From positions 124,001 through 188,000 of the forward strand of contig DUSF01000056.1 of assembly GCA_012842745.1 (NCBI GenBank): DNA of 64,000 nt, in the 5' to 3' direction. This DNA is from Bacillus sp. (in: firmicutes) (GTDB lineage: Bacteria > Bacillota > Bacilli > Bacillales > Bacillaceae_J). Shown one piece after another: positions 50,713 through 59,501 of the stretch. Below the pieces are notes generated by a model. It was not told where the DNA came from and made no database searches. It worked only from the letters and a program-made list of their open reading frames with translations. A program made the translations under genes and the position numbers. Position 1 is the stretch's first letter, and each line of letters starts with the position of its first letter.

Positions 50713-51951
50713 TTGATAAAAAAGTATACTTGCCAAAATGGAGCTAGAGTTGTACTTGAAAATATCCCAACCGTCCGCTCAGTTGCCATTGGCGTCTGGA
50801 TTGGTACAGGTTCGCGCAATGAAACAAAAGAAAATAATGGGATTTCCCATTTTTTAGAACATATGATTTTTAAAGGAACAAAAACGCGCACTGCAAAAGA
50901 TATCGCTGAAAGCTTTGATAGCATCGGCGGTCAAGTCAATGCGTTTACGTCAAAAGAATATACATGCTATTATGCAAAAGTACTAGATGAACATGCAGAT
51001 TTTGCCCTAGAAGTATTAGCAGATATGTTTTTTAATTCAATCTTCGATGAAGAGGAATTAAAAAAAGAGAAAAATGTTGTATTAGAAGAAATCAAAATGT
51101 ATGAGGATACACCAGACGATATCGTTCATGACATTTTAAGCAAAGCAACATTCGGAGATCATCCGCTTGCCTATCCAATTTTAGGTTCAGAGGAAACATT
51201 AGCAACCTTTACTGGTGATACTTTAAGAAATTATGTTGGCAAGTATTATACGCCTGACAATGTTGTTATCTCAATAGCTGGAAATGTTGAAGATACTTTT
51301 ATTAAAAAGGTTGAAAATTATTTTGGCGGCTACGAATCTACACACACACGGCCTGCTTATACTGCTCCAACCATCTTTGATGAAAAGATTGCCAGAAAAA
51401 AAGACACAGAACAAGCCCATTTATGTATCGGCTTCAATGGTTTAGAGCTGGGCCATGAGAATATTTATTCCCTTATTGTCCTCAACAATATTCTTGGTGG
51501 AAGCATGTCAAGCCGACTTTTCCAAGATGTACGTGAGGCAAGAGGTCTGGCCTATTCAATCTTTAGTTATCATTCGGCGTTTTTGGATAATGGTCTTTTA
51601 GCAATCTATGGTGGAACGGCTAGCAATCAGTTAGATATTTTATTCGAAACAATTCAAACAACCCTGTCGACGTTAAAGGCAAAGGGCATTACTGAAAAGG
51701 AACTAACAAACAGTAAGGAGCAATTAAAAGGAAGCTTAATGCTGAGCTTGGAGAGCACAAATAGCCGGATGAGCCGCAATGGCAAAAATGAATTGCTACT
51801 CAAGCGCCATCGCTCGTTAAATGAAATATTAGAGCAAGTTTCTGCGGTTACTTTAGATTCCGTAAATGATTTTGCGAAAAAGATTTTTACAGATCAATAT
51901 TCTGTAGCACTCATTAGCCCTGAAGGGAAATTGCCAACGAATATTATATAA
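50713..51951 (+). CDS. mlpA: M16-family zinc peptidase MlpA (YmxG)
   Basis: The 412-residue processing-peptidase-like enzyme has the inverted zinc motif HFLEH (HxxEH) near residue 43. The distal Glu lies in VVLEEIKMYEDTPDD. The second, inactive M16 half is GLAYSIFSYHSAFLDNGLL. TTG 50713 has the SD AGGAGG. Cytoplasmic (no signal peptide). Genomic position before ymxH and dpaA is conserved in Bacillus. Confidence 0.93.
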   Translation: MIKKYTCQNGARVVLENIPTVRSVAIGVWIGTGSRNETKENNGISHFLEHMIFKGTKTRTAKDIAESFDSIGGQVNAFTSKEYTCYYAKVLDEHADFALEVLADMFFNSIFDEEELKKEKNVVLEEIKMYEDTPDDIVHDILSKATFGDHPLAYPILGSEETLATFTGDTLRNYVGKYYTPDNVVISIAGNVEDTFIKKVENYFGGYESTHTRPAYTAPTIFDEKIARKKDTEQAHLCIGFNGLELGHENIYSLIVLNNILGGSMSSRLFQDVREARGLAYSIFSYHSAFLDNGLLAIYGGTASNQLDILFETIQTTLSTLKAKGITEKELTNSKEQLKGSLMLSLESTNSRMSRNGKNELLLKRHRSLNEILEQVSAVTLDSVNDFAKKIFTDQYSVALISPEGKLPTNII

Positions 51952-51963
51952 GGCGTATAAATA

Positions 51964-51999
51964 AAAATACCTATTATCATCTATAATAGGTATTTTTTT
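51964..51999 (+). terminator. Terminator after mlpA
   Basis: Long A/T-rich stem AAAATACCTATTAT / ATAATAGGTATTTT followed by further T. Confidence 0.8.
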
Positions 52000-52051
52000 A
52001 TTTAGCAGAATATAGATATTATAAAGGTCGTACAGCAAGGGGGAAGGCTAA

Positions 52052-52288
52052 ATGAGGCTTAGTGAAATGAATGGCAAAGAAATTATTGATTTAAAAAAAG
52101 GAGAACGGATGGGTGTTCTTGGTCAAGCTGATTTGGAGATTGATGAGAAAACCGGGCATATTAAAGCTTTTTTAATTCCGACGATGAAGTGGTTTGGATT
52201 GAAGAAGGATGGTATGGAAGTACGTGTTCCATGGCATAATATTACAAAAATCGGCAGTGATATGATCATTATAGATTTTGGTGAGTAG
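52052..52288 (+). CDS. ymxH: YlmC/YmxH-family sporulation-associated PRC-barrel protein
   Basis: A 78-residue protein. It has MNGKEIIDLKKGERMGVLGQ, IDEKTGHIKAFLIP and VPWHNITKIGSDMIIID, the YlmC/YmxH family pattern. The function is not known; genes of this family are usually next to sporulation genes. SD AAGGGGGAAGG before ATG 52052. Confidence 0.88.
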   Translation: MRLSEMNGKEIIDLKKGERMGVLGQADLEIDEKTGHIKAFLIPTMKWFGLKKDGMEVRVPWHNITKIGSDMIIIDFGE

Positions 52289-52294
52289 AAAATC

Positions 52295-52329
52295 GGAGGT
52301 TAATCCAATAAAGGGATTAGCCTCTTTTT
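52295..52329 (+). terminator. Terminator after ymxH
   Basis: GAGGTTAATCC / GGATTAGCCTC with one G-T pair, then TTTTTA. Confidence 0.85.
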
Positions 52330-52352
52330 ATATTTCGTGTTTTTCTAATATT

Positions 52353-52381
52353 CACCATCTTTTTGTTCTTTTCATATGATG
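52353..52381 (+). promoter_or_regulatory. Candidate SigK promoter of dpaA-dpaB
   Basis: CACC at 52353-52356, a 16-base spacer, and CATATGATG at 52373-52381. This resembles the SigK consensus (AC -35, CATA-N3-TA -10), with the last base differing. In B. subtilis spoVFA/spoVFB are mother-cell SigK genes, which supports the reading. It would also drive the recombinase downstream. Confidence 0.5.
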
Positions 52382-52442
52382 TGGAAGAATGTAATGTAGG
52401 TTATTCCTTTAATTATTCAGCAATAAAGAAGGTGAGATGCGA

Positions 52443-53342
52443 ATGTTAACAGACTTGCATATTGCTGTGATCGGTGGGGACGCTCGGCAATTAGAAGTCA
52501 TCCGCAAATTGACAGAATTAGATGCGAAGTTATCATTAGTAGGATTTACGCAACTGGACCATGTTTTTTCTGGAGCCTCAAAGAAAAATATCGAGGAACT
52601 TGATTTTTCTAAACTCGATTCAATTATTCTGCCTGTAAAAGGAACGAATGCAACAGGTGAAGTGGAAACGATTTTTTCAAATGAACAAATTGTGTTAACA
52701 GTGGAAATGCTGAAACAAACACGAGAACATTGCATCATTTTTTCTGGTATTAGCAATCCTTATTTGGATTCTCTTTCAGTTGATTCAAGACGAAAGCTTA
52801 TAAAACTTTTTGAACGGAATGATGTCGCAATTTATAACTCAATCCCAACTGTTGAGGGCACGATTATGATGGCCATCCAACATACAGATATAACTATTCA
52901 TGGTTCGAATGTCATTGTGATTGGCCTTGGGAGAGTAGGCATGTCGGTCGCAAGGGCCTTTAGTTGCCTTGGTGCAAAAGTAAAGGTCGGGGCTCGGAAG
53001 CTGGAGGATCTTGCGCGAATCACGGAAATGGGCTTACAGCCATTTTATACAGCCGATTTAATAAACGAAGTTGATGAGGCCGATATTGTCATTAATACAG
53101 TTCCATTCTTAGTTGTTTCGGCTAAAGTTATATCCAAAATGCCACTTCATACGGTGATTATCGATTTAGCTTCGAAACCAGGAGGCACTGATTTTAGGTA
53201 TGCCGAAAAAAGGGGCGTGAAAGCTCTTTTAGCACCAAGCCTTCCCGGCATCGTCGCCCCGAAAACAGCTGGGAAAATTGTGGCGAATGTCATTTCGCAA
53301 TTGCTGATGGAAGAGCTGCAACAAGGAAAGGAGAAATTATAA
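52443..53342 (+). CDS. dpaA: Dipicolinate synthase subunit A (SpoVFA)
   Basis: Half of the enzyme that oxidises dihydrodipicolinate to dipicolinic acid in the sporulating mother cell. ATG 52443 gives 299 residues starting MLTDLHIAVIGGDARQLE, as in B. subtilis. The NAD(P)-binding motif VIGLGRVGMSVARAF is near residues 157-171. GLPGIVAPKTAG-like LPGIVAPKTAGKIVANV lies near the end. The gene looks intact. Its stop is directly followed by the dpaB ATG. Confidence 0.96.
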   Translation: MLTDLHIAVIGGDARQLEVIRKLTELDAKLSLVGFTQLDHVFSGASKKNIEELDFSKLDSIILPVKGTNATGEVETIFSNEQIVLTVEMLKQTREHCIIFSGISNPYLDSLSVDSRRKLIKLFERNDVAIYNSIPTVEGTIMMAIQHTDITIHGSNVIVIGLGRVGMSVARAFSCLGAKVKVGARKLEDLARITEMGLQPFYTADLINEVDEADIVINTVPFLVVSAKVISKMPLHTVIIDLASKPGGTDFRYAEKRGVKALLAPSLPGIVAPKTAGKIVANVISQLLMEELQQGKEKL

Positions 53343-53627
53343 ATGTCTCTTAATGGAAAACGAATTGGTTTTGGCTTAACTGGCTCCCATTGCACGTATG
53401 ATGCCGTCATGCCGCAAATCGAAAAGCTCGTAAATAGAGGGGCCCATGTCATCCCCGTTGTTACTCATACAGTAAAAAATACGACAACAAGGTTTGGCAA
53501 GGGGGAGGACTGGCTAACGAAATTGGAAGAAGTGACAGGGACAAAGGTAATTGATTCAATCGTTGCGGCTGAACCACTTGGTCCGAAAACGCCTTTAGAA
53601 AGCATAGTTGGTAAAGTGCCCACATAA
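53343..53627 (+). pseudogene. dpaB: Dipicolinate synthase subunit B (SpoVFB), 5' fragment interrupted by an element
   Basis: The first 89 codons match SpoVFB closely (GKRIGFGLTGSHCTYDAV, DSIVAAEPLGPKTPLES). After SIV the family continues with (V/I)APLTGN and about 110 more residues. Here the frame instead reads GKVPT and stops at 53625. Family length is about 200 residues, so the flavoprotein-like C-terminal half is missing. No sequence in the rest of the window encodes it. The break is abrupt, not a point mutation, and a recombinase gene follows 38 bases later. I infer that the gene is split by an inserted element and may be restored by excision during sporulation. Confidence 0.92.
53591..53619 (+). 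other. Predicted recombinase attachment site (left junction) in dpaB
   Basis: SpoVFB homology ends within codons 87-89 (53601-53609). A small imperfect dyad spans this point: GCCTTTA (53591-53597) and TAAAGTGC (53612-53619), centred at about 53604. Serine recombinase sites are typically short imperfect dyads around a 2-bp crossover. The exact crossover bases cannot be fixed without the right junction. Confidence 0.45.
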
Positions 53628-53665
53628 AATGGCAATACATCACGAATCCCGAGAGGTGAATGGGC

Positions 53666-55183
53666 ATGCTCGGATATCCTAACAAGCTCGAACGTATTAA
53701 AGAAATTGCGATTTATTTACGAAAATCAAGGCAGGATGAAGGGCTGGAAACGGAAGAAACATTGGCAACGCATAGGAAGATTTTAACCGAGATTTCCGAA
53801 CAACATCGTTGGAAATACGATATTTATGAAGAAGTAGCAAGCTCTATTGATATGGATATTCGAACAGAGCTTACGAAAATGCTGAAACAAATTGAAACGG
53901 GCTGCTATGATGCGGTTTTAGTGATGGATGTAGACCGTTTATCAAGAAGTGTAAAAGATTCAGCAATTATTAAAGCGATATTAGCTGAACATGATGTTTT
54001 TATCATCACGGCGGACTTGCAGGTCATTGATTTAAATGAGGATAATGATAGCCTTGTCAGTGACTTTATGGATGTTTTATCAAGCTTTGAGTATAAACAG
54101 ATCAGAAAAAGAATGATGAGAGGAAAGCGCGCTGGGGCACAAGATGGAAAATGGAATAATGGCATCGCACCGTTAGGCTATGAAGTAAATAAAGAGAAAA
54201 AAACACTCGAAATTATCGATGAAGAGGCAGCAATTATAAAGTATATTTTTCAAAGGGCGACAGAAAAAATAGGCATAACTTCGATTACTGATGAGCTAAA
54301 TAAACGGGGCTATAAAACAAAAAGAAAGCGGCCTTTCAATGATGTCGGTGTAAGGAGAATTATTAAAAACGAAACGTATAAAGGCTTGTTAATAAGACAT
54401 CGCCTTAAAAAGAGTGGCAATAAGCGTGAACTTCATCCAAAGGAACATTGGGTGGTTGTAAAAGATGCCTTTCCCGCCATTGTTAGTGAAGAAATATGGG
54501 AAGCTGCGAATGATGAATTAACTAAGCGGTCAACGGAACCGATGAAAATAAGAGCAAAAACCTTTGGACTAAGTGGATTTACTAAATGCGGCTATTGTGG
54601 TTATACATTAACGTTAAGGCATAGAAAAGATAGGAAAACAGATAAAATCGTGCGTGGTTGTCATCGTAAATATGTAAATGGTCAAAGATGCAAAAATAGC
54701 AGTATCTCCTATTATGCTGTTATGGAAGCAATTTTTGAACAATTAAAATCGTATGAAACAAAGCTACAAAATGATATTACAAAATTAGAAATCCAAGAAA
54801 ACACACTACAAAAGGAGCGAAAAGGAAGGCTTGCAGCACTTGAAAATCAATTTAAAAAAATTGATTCAGCATTAAAACAAATTGATATTGCCTGGGAAGA
54901 AATGATTATCAATCTAACAGAATATAAAGAAAAACGGCAGAAATTAAACGGGCAAAAGGAAATACTAAATCAAGAAATTAAAGTACTTAACAATATACTA
55001 ATAAAAAACGATAGAGATGAAGTGAAGAAAGTGCTAGAAGATTTAGACACATTTTTACATGGAAACGAAAGCTTAACTGCGAAGCAATTAAACAGCCGGT
55101 TACGATCTTTTATAGAAAAAATAGAATTGTATAATGATAAAGATGTAGAGGGAAGTCCGAGGATTTTACTTTACTTTGTTTAA
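53666..55183 (+). CDS. Large serine recombinase inside dpaB
   Basis: A 505-residue recombinase of the SpoIVCA/SprA architecture. The N-terminal resolvase domain (about 14-155) has the nucleophile region YLRKSRQDEG (Ser21) and VMDVDRLSRS. The recombinase domain (about 165-285) has NGIAPLGYEV and RRIIKNETYKGLLI. A zinc ribbon follows with CGYCG near 308 and later GCHRK and QRCKN. A long coiled coil (about 355-440) and C-terminal tail end the protein. ATG 53666 is chosen (GAGAGG 9 bases upstream); ATG 53660 is too close to the SD. It lies downstream of dpaA-dpaB' in the same orientation with no terminator between, so the dpa promoter may transcribe it. It is the likely integrase and excisionase of the element. 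Confidence 0.93.
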   Translation: MLGYPNKLERIKEIAIYLRKSRQDEGLETEETLATHRKILTEISEQHRWKYDIYEEVASSIDMDIRTELTKMLKQIETGCYDAVLVMDVDRLSRSVKDSAIIKAILAEHDVFIITADLQVIDLNEDNDSLVSDFMDVLSSFEYKQIRKRMMRGKRAGAQDGKWNNGIAPLGYEVNKEKKTLEIIDEEAAIIKYIFQRATEKIGITSITDELNKRGYKTKRKRPFNDVGVRRIIKNETYKGLLIRHRLKKSGNKRELHPKEHWVVVKDAFPAIVSEEIWEAANDELTKRSTEPMKIRAKTFGLSGFTKCGYCGYTLTLRHRKDRKTDKIVRGCHRKYVNGQRCKNSSISYYAVMEAIFEQLKSYETKLQNDITKLEIQENTLQKERKGRLAALENQFKKIDSALKQIDIAWEEMIINLTEYKEKRQKLNGQKEILNQEIKVLNNILIKNDRDEVKKVLEDLDTFLHGNESLTAKQLNSRLRSFIEKIELYNDKDVEGSPRILLYFV

Positions 55184-55237
55184 AAGAAACAAGTGGGATA
55201 TAAGACCCATAATCAGGGAATCCCCCGATGGTATAGG

Positions 55238-55267
55238 TTGATGCTTTTAGATACAATTATATATAAA
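55238..55267 (+). promoter_or_regulatory. Putative SigA promoter of the chemoreceptor gene
   Basis: -35 TTGATG (55238-55243), 18-base spacer, -10 TATAAA (55262-55267), just before the SD AAAGGTGG (55273-55280). The leader would be very short. I find no good SigD promoter at this gene. Confidence 0.4.
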
Positions 55268-55288
55268 TGGGGAAAGGTGGTTAGGGCA

Positions 55289-57025
55289 ATGAGAATGTCA
55301 ATAAGGAACAAAGTTTTCATCATTACACTGTTATTGTTAGCTGTACCTAGTTTAATCATCGGATTTTCAGGTTATTATTCAGCAAAAACGAGTTTAAACG
55401 AATCAGGTGCAACTGGATTGAAAAACCTTGTACGAATGACAATTGAGATGATAGATGCCCTACAGGTAGATGTAGAAAAAGGAACTTTACCATTTGATGA
55501 AGCACAAGAGCGTGTGAAAGCGCATATTATCGGCGAAAAACAAGCAGGTGGAACACGACCTATTACTAAAAAGCTTGATATTGGGACAAATGGCTATTTT
55601 TTTATTCTTGATAAAGAAGGGAATTTAGTAGCCCATCCTTCACTTGAAGGGCAAAATCTTTGGGAAAAACCTGATATAGATGGATTTCTTTTTGTTCAAG
55701 ATTTTATTAAAAAGGGGAATGAAGGCGGAGGGTTTACATATTACCAATGGGGATTGCCAGATAATCCAGATAAAGCTGCACCGAAAATTTCTTATACGGA
55801 GCTAGATCCGAATTGGGGCTGGTATGTTTCAGCAGGCTCTTATATGAAAGATTATAATAGCGGAGCAAGTCAAGTATTATATATTCTGTTAACTATATTA
55901 GGGTTTGCGCTTATCGCTGGCATTATTGTAATCATAATTTTTTCAAATCATTTATCAAAGCCATTGCAAGTATTATCTGGGCAAGTTAAACAAATTGCAT
56001 CAGGTCATTTAAATGTTGAAGAAATTAAAATTAATAATAAGGATGAGATTGGTGCACTAGCATCAGATGTAAACACGATGACAACCAATTTACGCGATAT
56101 TATTGGACAAATCATGTCAAGCTCCCATCATGTAGCTAGTACATCAGAACAATTGTCGTCCAGCAGTGAGCAGACAAGTATAGCTACAGAAGAAATAGCA
56201 AATTCGATTCAGGAAATCGCCAGCGGTGTTGATAACCAGATGAAGAGCGTAGGACAAATGACGGTAGTTGTTTCTGAAATAACGAAGGGAATTGAGCATA
56301 TCTCCCAAAGTATCCAAGAGCTAAGTGACTCTTCAGCCACAGGTGCAAATAATGCTAAATTAGGTAATCAGGTTGTAACCCAATCTGTCGAACAGATGAA
56401 GCAAATTAATAGTACAAGCGAAGCGATGGAAAAGATAATTAAAGTATTAGGGCAAAAATCCGAACAAATTGGCAATGTCATTTCTTTAATTACAAACATC
56501 GCCGATCAAACTAATTTATTAGCATTAAATGCAGCTATTGAAGCTGCCCGAGCTGGGGATCATGGTAAAGGTTTTGCGGTTGTTGCCGGTGAAGTTCGTA
56601 AACTAGCGGAAGAGTCAAGCCAAGCTGGCGGCAAGGTTAATGAATTAATTCAAGATATTCAGCTAGAGGTTAACAAAACAATGAAAGCAATGGAACAAAA
56701 CGGCGTTGCAATTGAACGAGGAATGACGTTAACGAATCAAGCAGGAGAAGCGTTCGGAGAAATTGCTGCCAGTGTTGAACAGATTAGTGAACAAATTCAA
56801 AACATTTCTGCAGCTATTCAAGAGATGAATGCAAGTAGAGAAACATTATCACAAACAGCACAATCTACGGAACATGTGACGAAAGAAGCTGACGGACATT
56901 CTCAAAGAGTGGCGGCATCTACCGAACAACAACTTGCATCTATCGAAGAAATATCAGCAGCAGCCCGCACGTTAGCTAATATGGCAGATGACCTTCAGCA
57001 AATTGTAAGTAAATTTACTTTGTAG
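55289..57025 (+). CDS. Cache-domain methyl-accepting chemotaxis protein
   Basis: A 578-residue transmembrane chemoreceptor. First membrane helix about residues 8-29. The extracellular single-Cache-type sensor is at about 35-190, with the [21 protein letters not shown] and [14 protein letters not shown] signatures. Second helix about 195-218, HAMP at about 219-272, then the cytoplasmic signalling domain. The hairpin tip [21 protein letters not shown] is near 400-420 and is intact, so it should dock CheA/CheW made by the operon at the start of the window. The ligand is unknown. ATG 55289 has the SD AAAGGTGG. It lies just inside the dpaB element, an unusual cargo. Confidence 0.94.
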   Translation: MRMSIRNKVFIITLLLLAVPSLIIGFSGYYSAKTSLNESGATGLKNLVRMTIEMIDALQVDVEKGTLPFDEAQERVKAHIIGEKQAGGTRPITKKLDIGTNGYFFILDKEGNLVAHPSLEGQNLWEKPDIDGFLFVQDFIKKGNEGGGFTYYQWGLPDNPDKAAPKISYTELDPNWGWYVSAGSYMKDYNSGASQVLYILLTILGFALIAGIIVIIIFSNHLSKPLQVLSGQVKQIASGHLNVEEIKINNKDEIGALASDVNTMTTNLRDIIGQIMSSSHHVASTSEQLSSSSEQTSIATEEIANSIQEIASGVDNQMKSVGQMTVVVSEITKGIEHISQSIQELSDSSATGANNAKLGNQVVTQSVEQMKQINSTSEAMEKIIKVLGQKSEQIGNVISLITNIADQTNLLALNAAIEAARAGDHGKGFAVVAGEVRKLAEESSQAGGKVNELIQDIQLEVNKTMKAMEQNGVAIERGMTLTNQAGEAFGEIAASVEQISEQIQNISAAIQEMNASRETLSQTAQSTEHVTKEADGHSQRVAASTEQQLASIEEISAAARTLANMADDLQQIVSKFTL

Positions 57026-57053
57026 GTGGCTGCACCACAAAAAGATTGATAGG

Positions 57054-57091
57054 AGAGCTAGTGATGAAAAAAAGGTCACAGCTCTTTTTTC
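57054..57091 (+). terminator. Terminator after the chemoreceptor gene
   Basis: AGAGCTAGTGA (57054-57064) pairs with TCACAGCTCT (57076-57085), with one bulge. A T-run follows. Confidence 0.8.
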
Positions 57092-57167
57092 ATTACGATA
57101 ATACTGTAACCTTTCCATTTTTATAATCGACTATTATTGTGAAATAGAAAAAAAGGAGATGCTTTTT

Positions 57168-58088
57168 ATGAAAATGGCAAAAATCATACCAATTGCGATG
57201 ACAGCATTATTAGTAGGCAGTACAACTGTTGCCACCACAACATTCGCAACAACAGTAGTACCAATTGAACAGGAGCAGGTACAACCAGTCTTTATTAAGA
57301 CTACAGGTACAATTGAAAGCATAGATGTTCGTATGGGGGTAAGCTACTATTCAATTAAAGAAGGGGAAAATACAAATACGTTAGTGGTTACAGCCGATAC
57401 ATTTGTATTTGACAATACAGGGAAAAGGGTAGAGCTGAAGAAAAGCGATAAAGTAACGGCTTACACATACGCGAATAAACCGATGATAATGATTTATCCA
57501 CCACAATACAACCCAGAGGTAGTCATTGTTGAAACAGAAGCAGCGGGTTTTGCAGCAGTAGGAACATTTGATAAAAACTTAGTAGATGCTAACCTGTCAT
57601 TAAAATTAAATGTTGGCGATGAGACGGAACTATCTAGCTTATCGGGTAAAAAGGTGAAAATTGCCGATTTAGCGGAGCAAAATTTACTCGTATTCTACAC
57701 AATCACAACAAGGAGCATTCCTGCACAAACATCACCGCAAAAGATAGTTGTATTGGATCAAGAGGAACCTAGTCAGGAAATTGAGGAATCCAATCAGGAA
57801 ATTGTAACTAATCCTGTTGTCGAAGAAATTATCGCCAAAGATTACTATGAAGTAGACGGAACAAAAATGGTACCGCTTCGAGCTCTTGCTGAAGAACTTG
57901 GTTACAAGGTTGATGCAACAAGTAAAGGAGCTATCCTAACAAAAGGAGCCCAAACCTATACCATTACACGTGGTGAAAAGGTATACAGCCATAACGAAGC
58001 CCTTCGCTATTTCGAAGTAGCTCCAGCTCTTCTCGAGCCAGGGAAAACATATGTACCGGTTCAATTTATTCAAGAATTGATAAATTAA
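57168..58088 (+). CDS. Secreted protein with copper amine oxidase N-like domain
   Basis: A 306-residue exported protein. A signal peptide (about residues 1-26, MKMAKIIPIAMTALLVGSTT then cleavage near TFAT) leads into a beta-rich region of about 150 residues. A Gln/Glu/Ser-rich linker (QEIEESNQEI) follows. The C-terminal domain (about 222-305) has VDGTKMVPLRALAEELGYKV and GKTYVPVQFIQELI, the pattern of the copper-amine-oxidase N-domain family common in Firmicutes cell-surface proteins. The enzyme activity of amine oxidases is not implied. ATG 57168 has SD AAAGGAGATG. Confidence 0.8.
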   Translation: MKMAKIIPIAMTALLVGSTTVATTTFATTVVPIEQEQVQPVFIKTTGTIESIDVRMGVSYYSIKEGENTNTLVVTADTFVFDNTGKRVELKKSDKVTAYTYANKPMIMIYPPQYNPEVVIVETEAAGFAAVGTFDKNLVDANLSLKLNVGDETELSSLSGKKVKIADLAEQNLLVFYTITTRSIPAQTSPQKIVVLDQEEPSQEIEESNQEIVTNPVVEEIIAKDYYEVDGTKMVPLRALAEELGYKVDATSKGAILTKGAQTYTITRGEKVYSHNEALRYFEVAPALLEPGKTYVPVQFIQELIN

Positions 58089-58227
58089 TATAGCTTTGTT
58101 TGCGGGGTTTTATCGGAGTAAGCGGCTATATTGAGTTTGAATTTCTATGAAATAGCCGAGAACACTCTAAATTAGAAACAATGCCGTAGACTGTATTTTT
58201 AAAAGATGGAAAATTTGTAAAAGCATG

Positions 58228-58257
58228 TTGATTATTAAAAAAATGAAAGCTTATAAT
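58228..58257 (+). promoter_or_regulatory. SigA-type promoter of the putative metalloprotease gene
   Basis: -35 TTGATT (58228-58233), 18-base spacer, consensus -10 TATAAT (58252-58257), 33 bases before the ATG. The 200 bases before it show no gene. Confidence 0.65.
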
Positions 58258-58289
58258 GAAGAAAAATACATAGAAAAGAGGTGATAGAG

Positions 58290-59294
58290 ATGGGGGTTTC
58301 AAGCTTATCAACTGGAAATACTTTAAGAATGGAAGACCAGAAACTTGCCACGCAACAGAGACTGATGACTGAAACGAATAACAACAGTACAGCGCAGGAT
58401 ACACAAACAAGTAAAAATCAATCACAGGAATTAGAAGGTTTATTTTCAGGGAAAACAGAACAAGAATTATATGCTCAAGAGAACTCTTTCGTGAATGACA
58501 GGGCACAAAGCGCTCAAAATCAAGCAGGGGCAGCTAATGGAAAAATCAATTATACAGTAGAGGATATTTTTTTCAATTTCATCAACATACGAAATCAGTC
58601 AGGCAATTCATCGGAAATTAATAATAAGAATTTACTAGGTTCATCTGATCAAAAAAATTCCGAAAATTCTTCAGGTGCAAAAGCAGTAGATAATCCTGTA
58701 AAGGAAAAAAAGCTAGAAAAGCCAGAAGTAAAACGGCAAATTCGCGAATTGCAAAATGCAGAGCAAAATGTTCGCATGCATGAACAGGCACACAAAGCAG
58801 CAGGCGCGGGTGTGACAGGGGCGATTTCATACTCCTATTCAACAGGGCCAGATGGGAAAAAATATATAACTGGTGGAGAGGTCTCAGTACAGGCTCCTGA
58901 AGGGAATACACCAGAGGAATCCATTCAAATCCTTGAAAAAGTAAAAAGTGCTGCGCTGGCACCAGCTGACCCATCTTCACAAGACTTAAGTGTAGCGGCC
59001 AATGCTACAGCACAAATTCAACAAAAGAAAGCTGAAATGTCAAGTGAGAACACTTCTCTACAGGATGATGCAGAAGCACAAAACGAGCCATTAAATGGCT
59101 CTACTCAAAAGAGATCTTCAAAAGAAAATGATAACAACAAATCAGAAATAACAACTTTCGTTTCTGATCAAACTTTAGACACTATAATGTTTGAAAAAAC
59201 ATATAAAAAAGCAGTGACTAGCTACACAGAACAAATGAAAATAGCAAAAAATAACTTTAGTGTAGAACAGCCATTGTTTTTAAAAGTTGTATAA
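58290..59294 (+). CDS. Putative metalloprotease of the CJM1_0395 / SprA-related family
   Basis: A 334-residue protein without a signal peptide. The first 130 residues are low-complexity and rich in Ser, Asn and Gln. The conserved part (about 145-240) has ELQNAEQNVRMHEQAHKAAG, with an HExxH zinc-type motif (HEQAH near 164-168). GAISYSYSTGPDGKKYITGG and EVSVQAPEGNTPEESIQIL follow. This is the pattern of the SprA-related family annotated as putative metalloproteases. Activity and substrate are not established. ATG 58290 has SD AAGAGGTGA. Confidence 0.82.
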   Translation: MGVSSLSTGNTLRMEDQKLATQQRLMTETNNNSTAQDTQTSKNQSQELEGLFSGKTEQELYAQENSFVNDRAQSAQNQAGAANGKINYTVEDIFFNFINIRNQSGNSSEINNKNLLGSSDQKNSENSSGAKAVDNPVKEKKLEKPEVKRQIRELQNAEQNVRMHEQAHKAAGAGVTGAISYSYSTGPDGKKYITGGEVSVQAPEGNTPEESIQILEKVKSAALAPADPSSQDLSVAANATAQIQQKKAEMSSENTSLQDDAEAQNEPLNGSTQKRSSKENDNNKSEITTFVSDQTLDTIMFEKTYKKAVTSYTEQMKIAKNNFSVEQPLFLKVV

Positions 59295-59406
59295 TGTTTG
59301 ATACGATACTACTATTTTTAAACTAGGCTTGGATAGCAACAATTGTTTAGGAATCATACGGTATTGTTTAGCGTACTAAAACGGGGAGAATAAAGTGATA
59401 AAAAAA

Positions 59407-59439
59407 GTAGAGGAATTAGCTTTATTCCTTTGCTTTTTT
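59407..59439 (+). terminator. Possible terminator after the putative metalloprotease gene
   Basis: AGGAAT (59411-59416) / ATTCCT (59424-59429) with a 7-base loop, followed by TTGCTTTTTTA. Confidence 0.4.
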
Positions 59440-59501
59440 ATTAGCTTCATTGTTTTTTAGTGATGAACATTAGAGCCATATTGTGCATCAAAATGGCATA
59501 G

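Noticed and set aside
55200-55235. SigD promoter for the chemoreceptor (CCCCGATGG with an upstream TAAG)
   Set aside because: The spacing between TAAG and the -10-like bases does not fit TAAA-N15-GCCGATAT, and a SigA-like promoter fits better.
59396-59461. 21-residue peptide from GTG 59396
   Set aside because: The frame overlaps a terminator-like hairpin and T-run, and the peptide resembles no known toxin or leader; the SD is mediocre.
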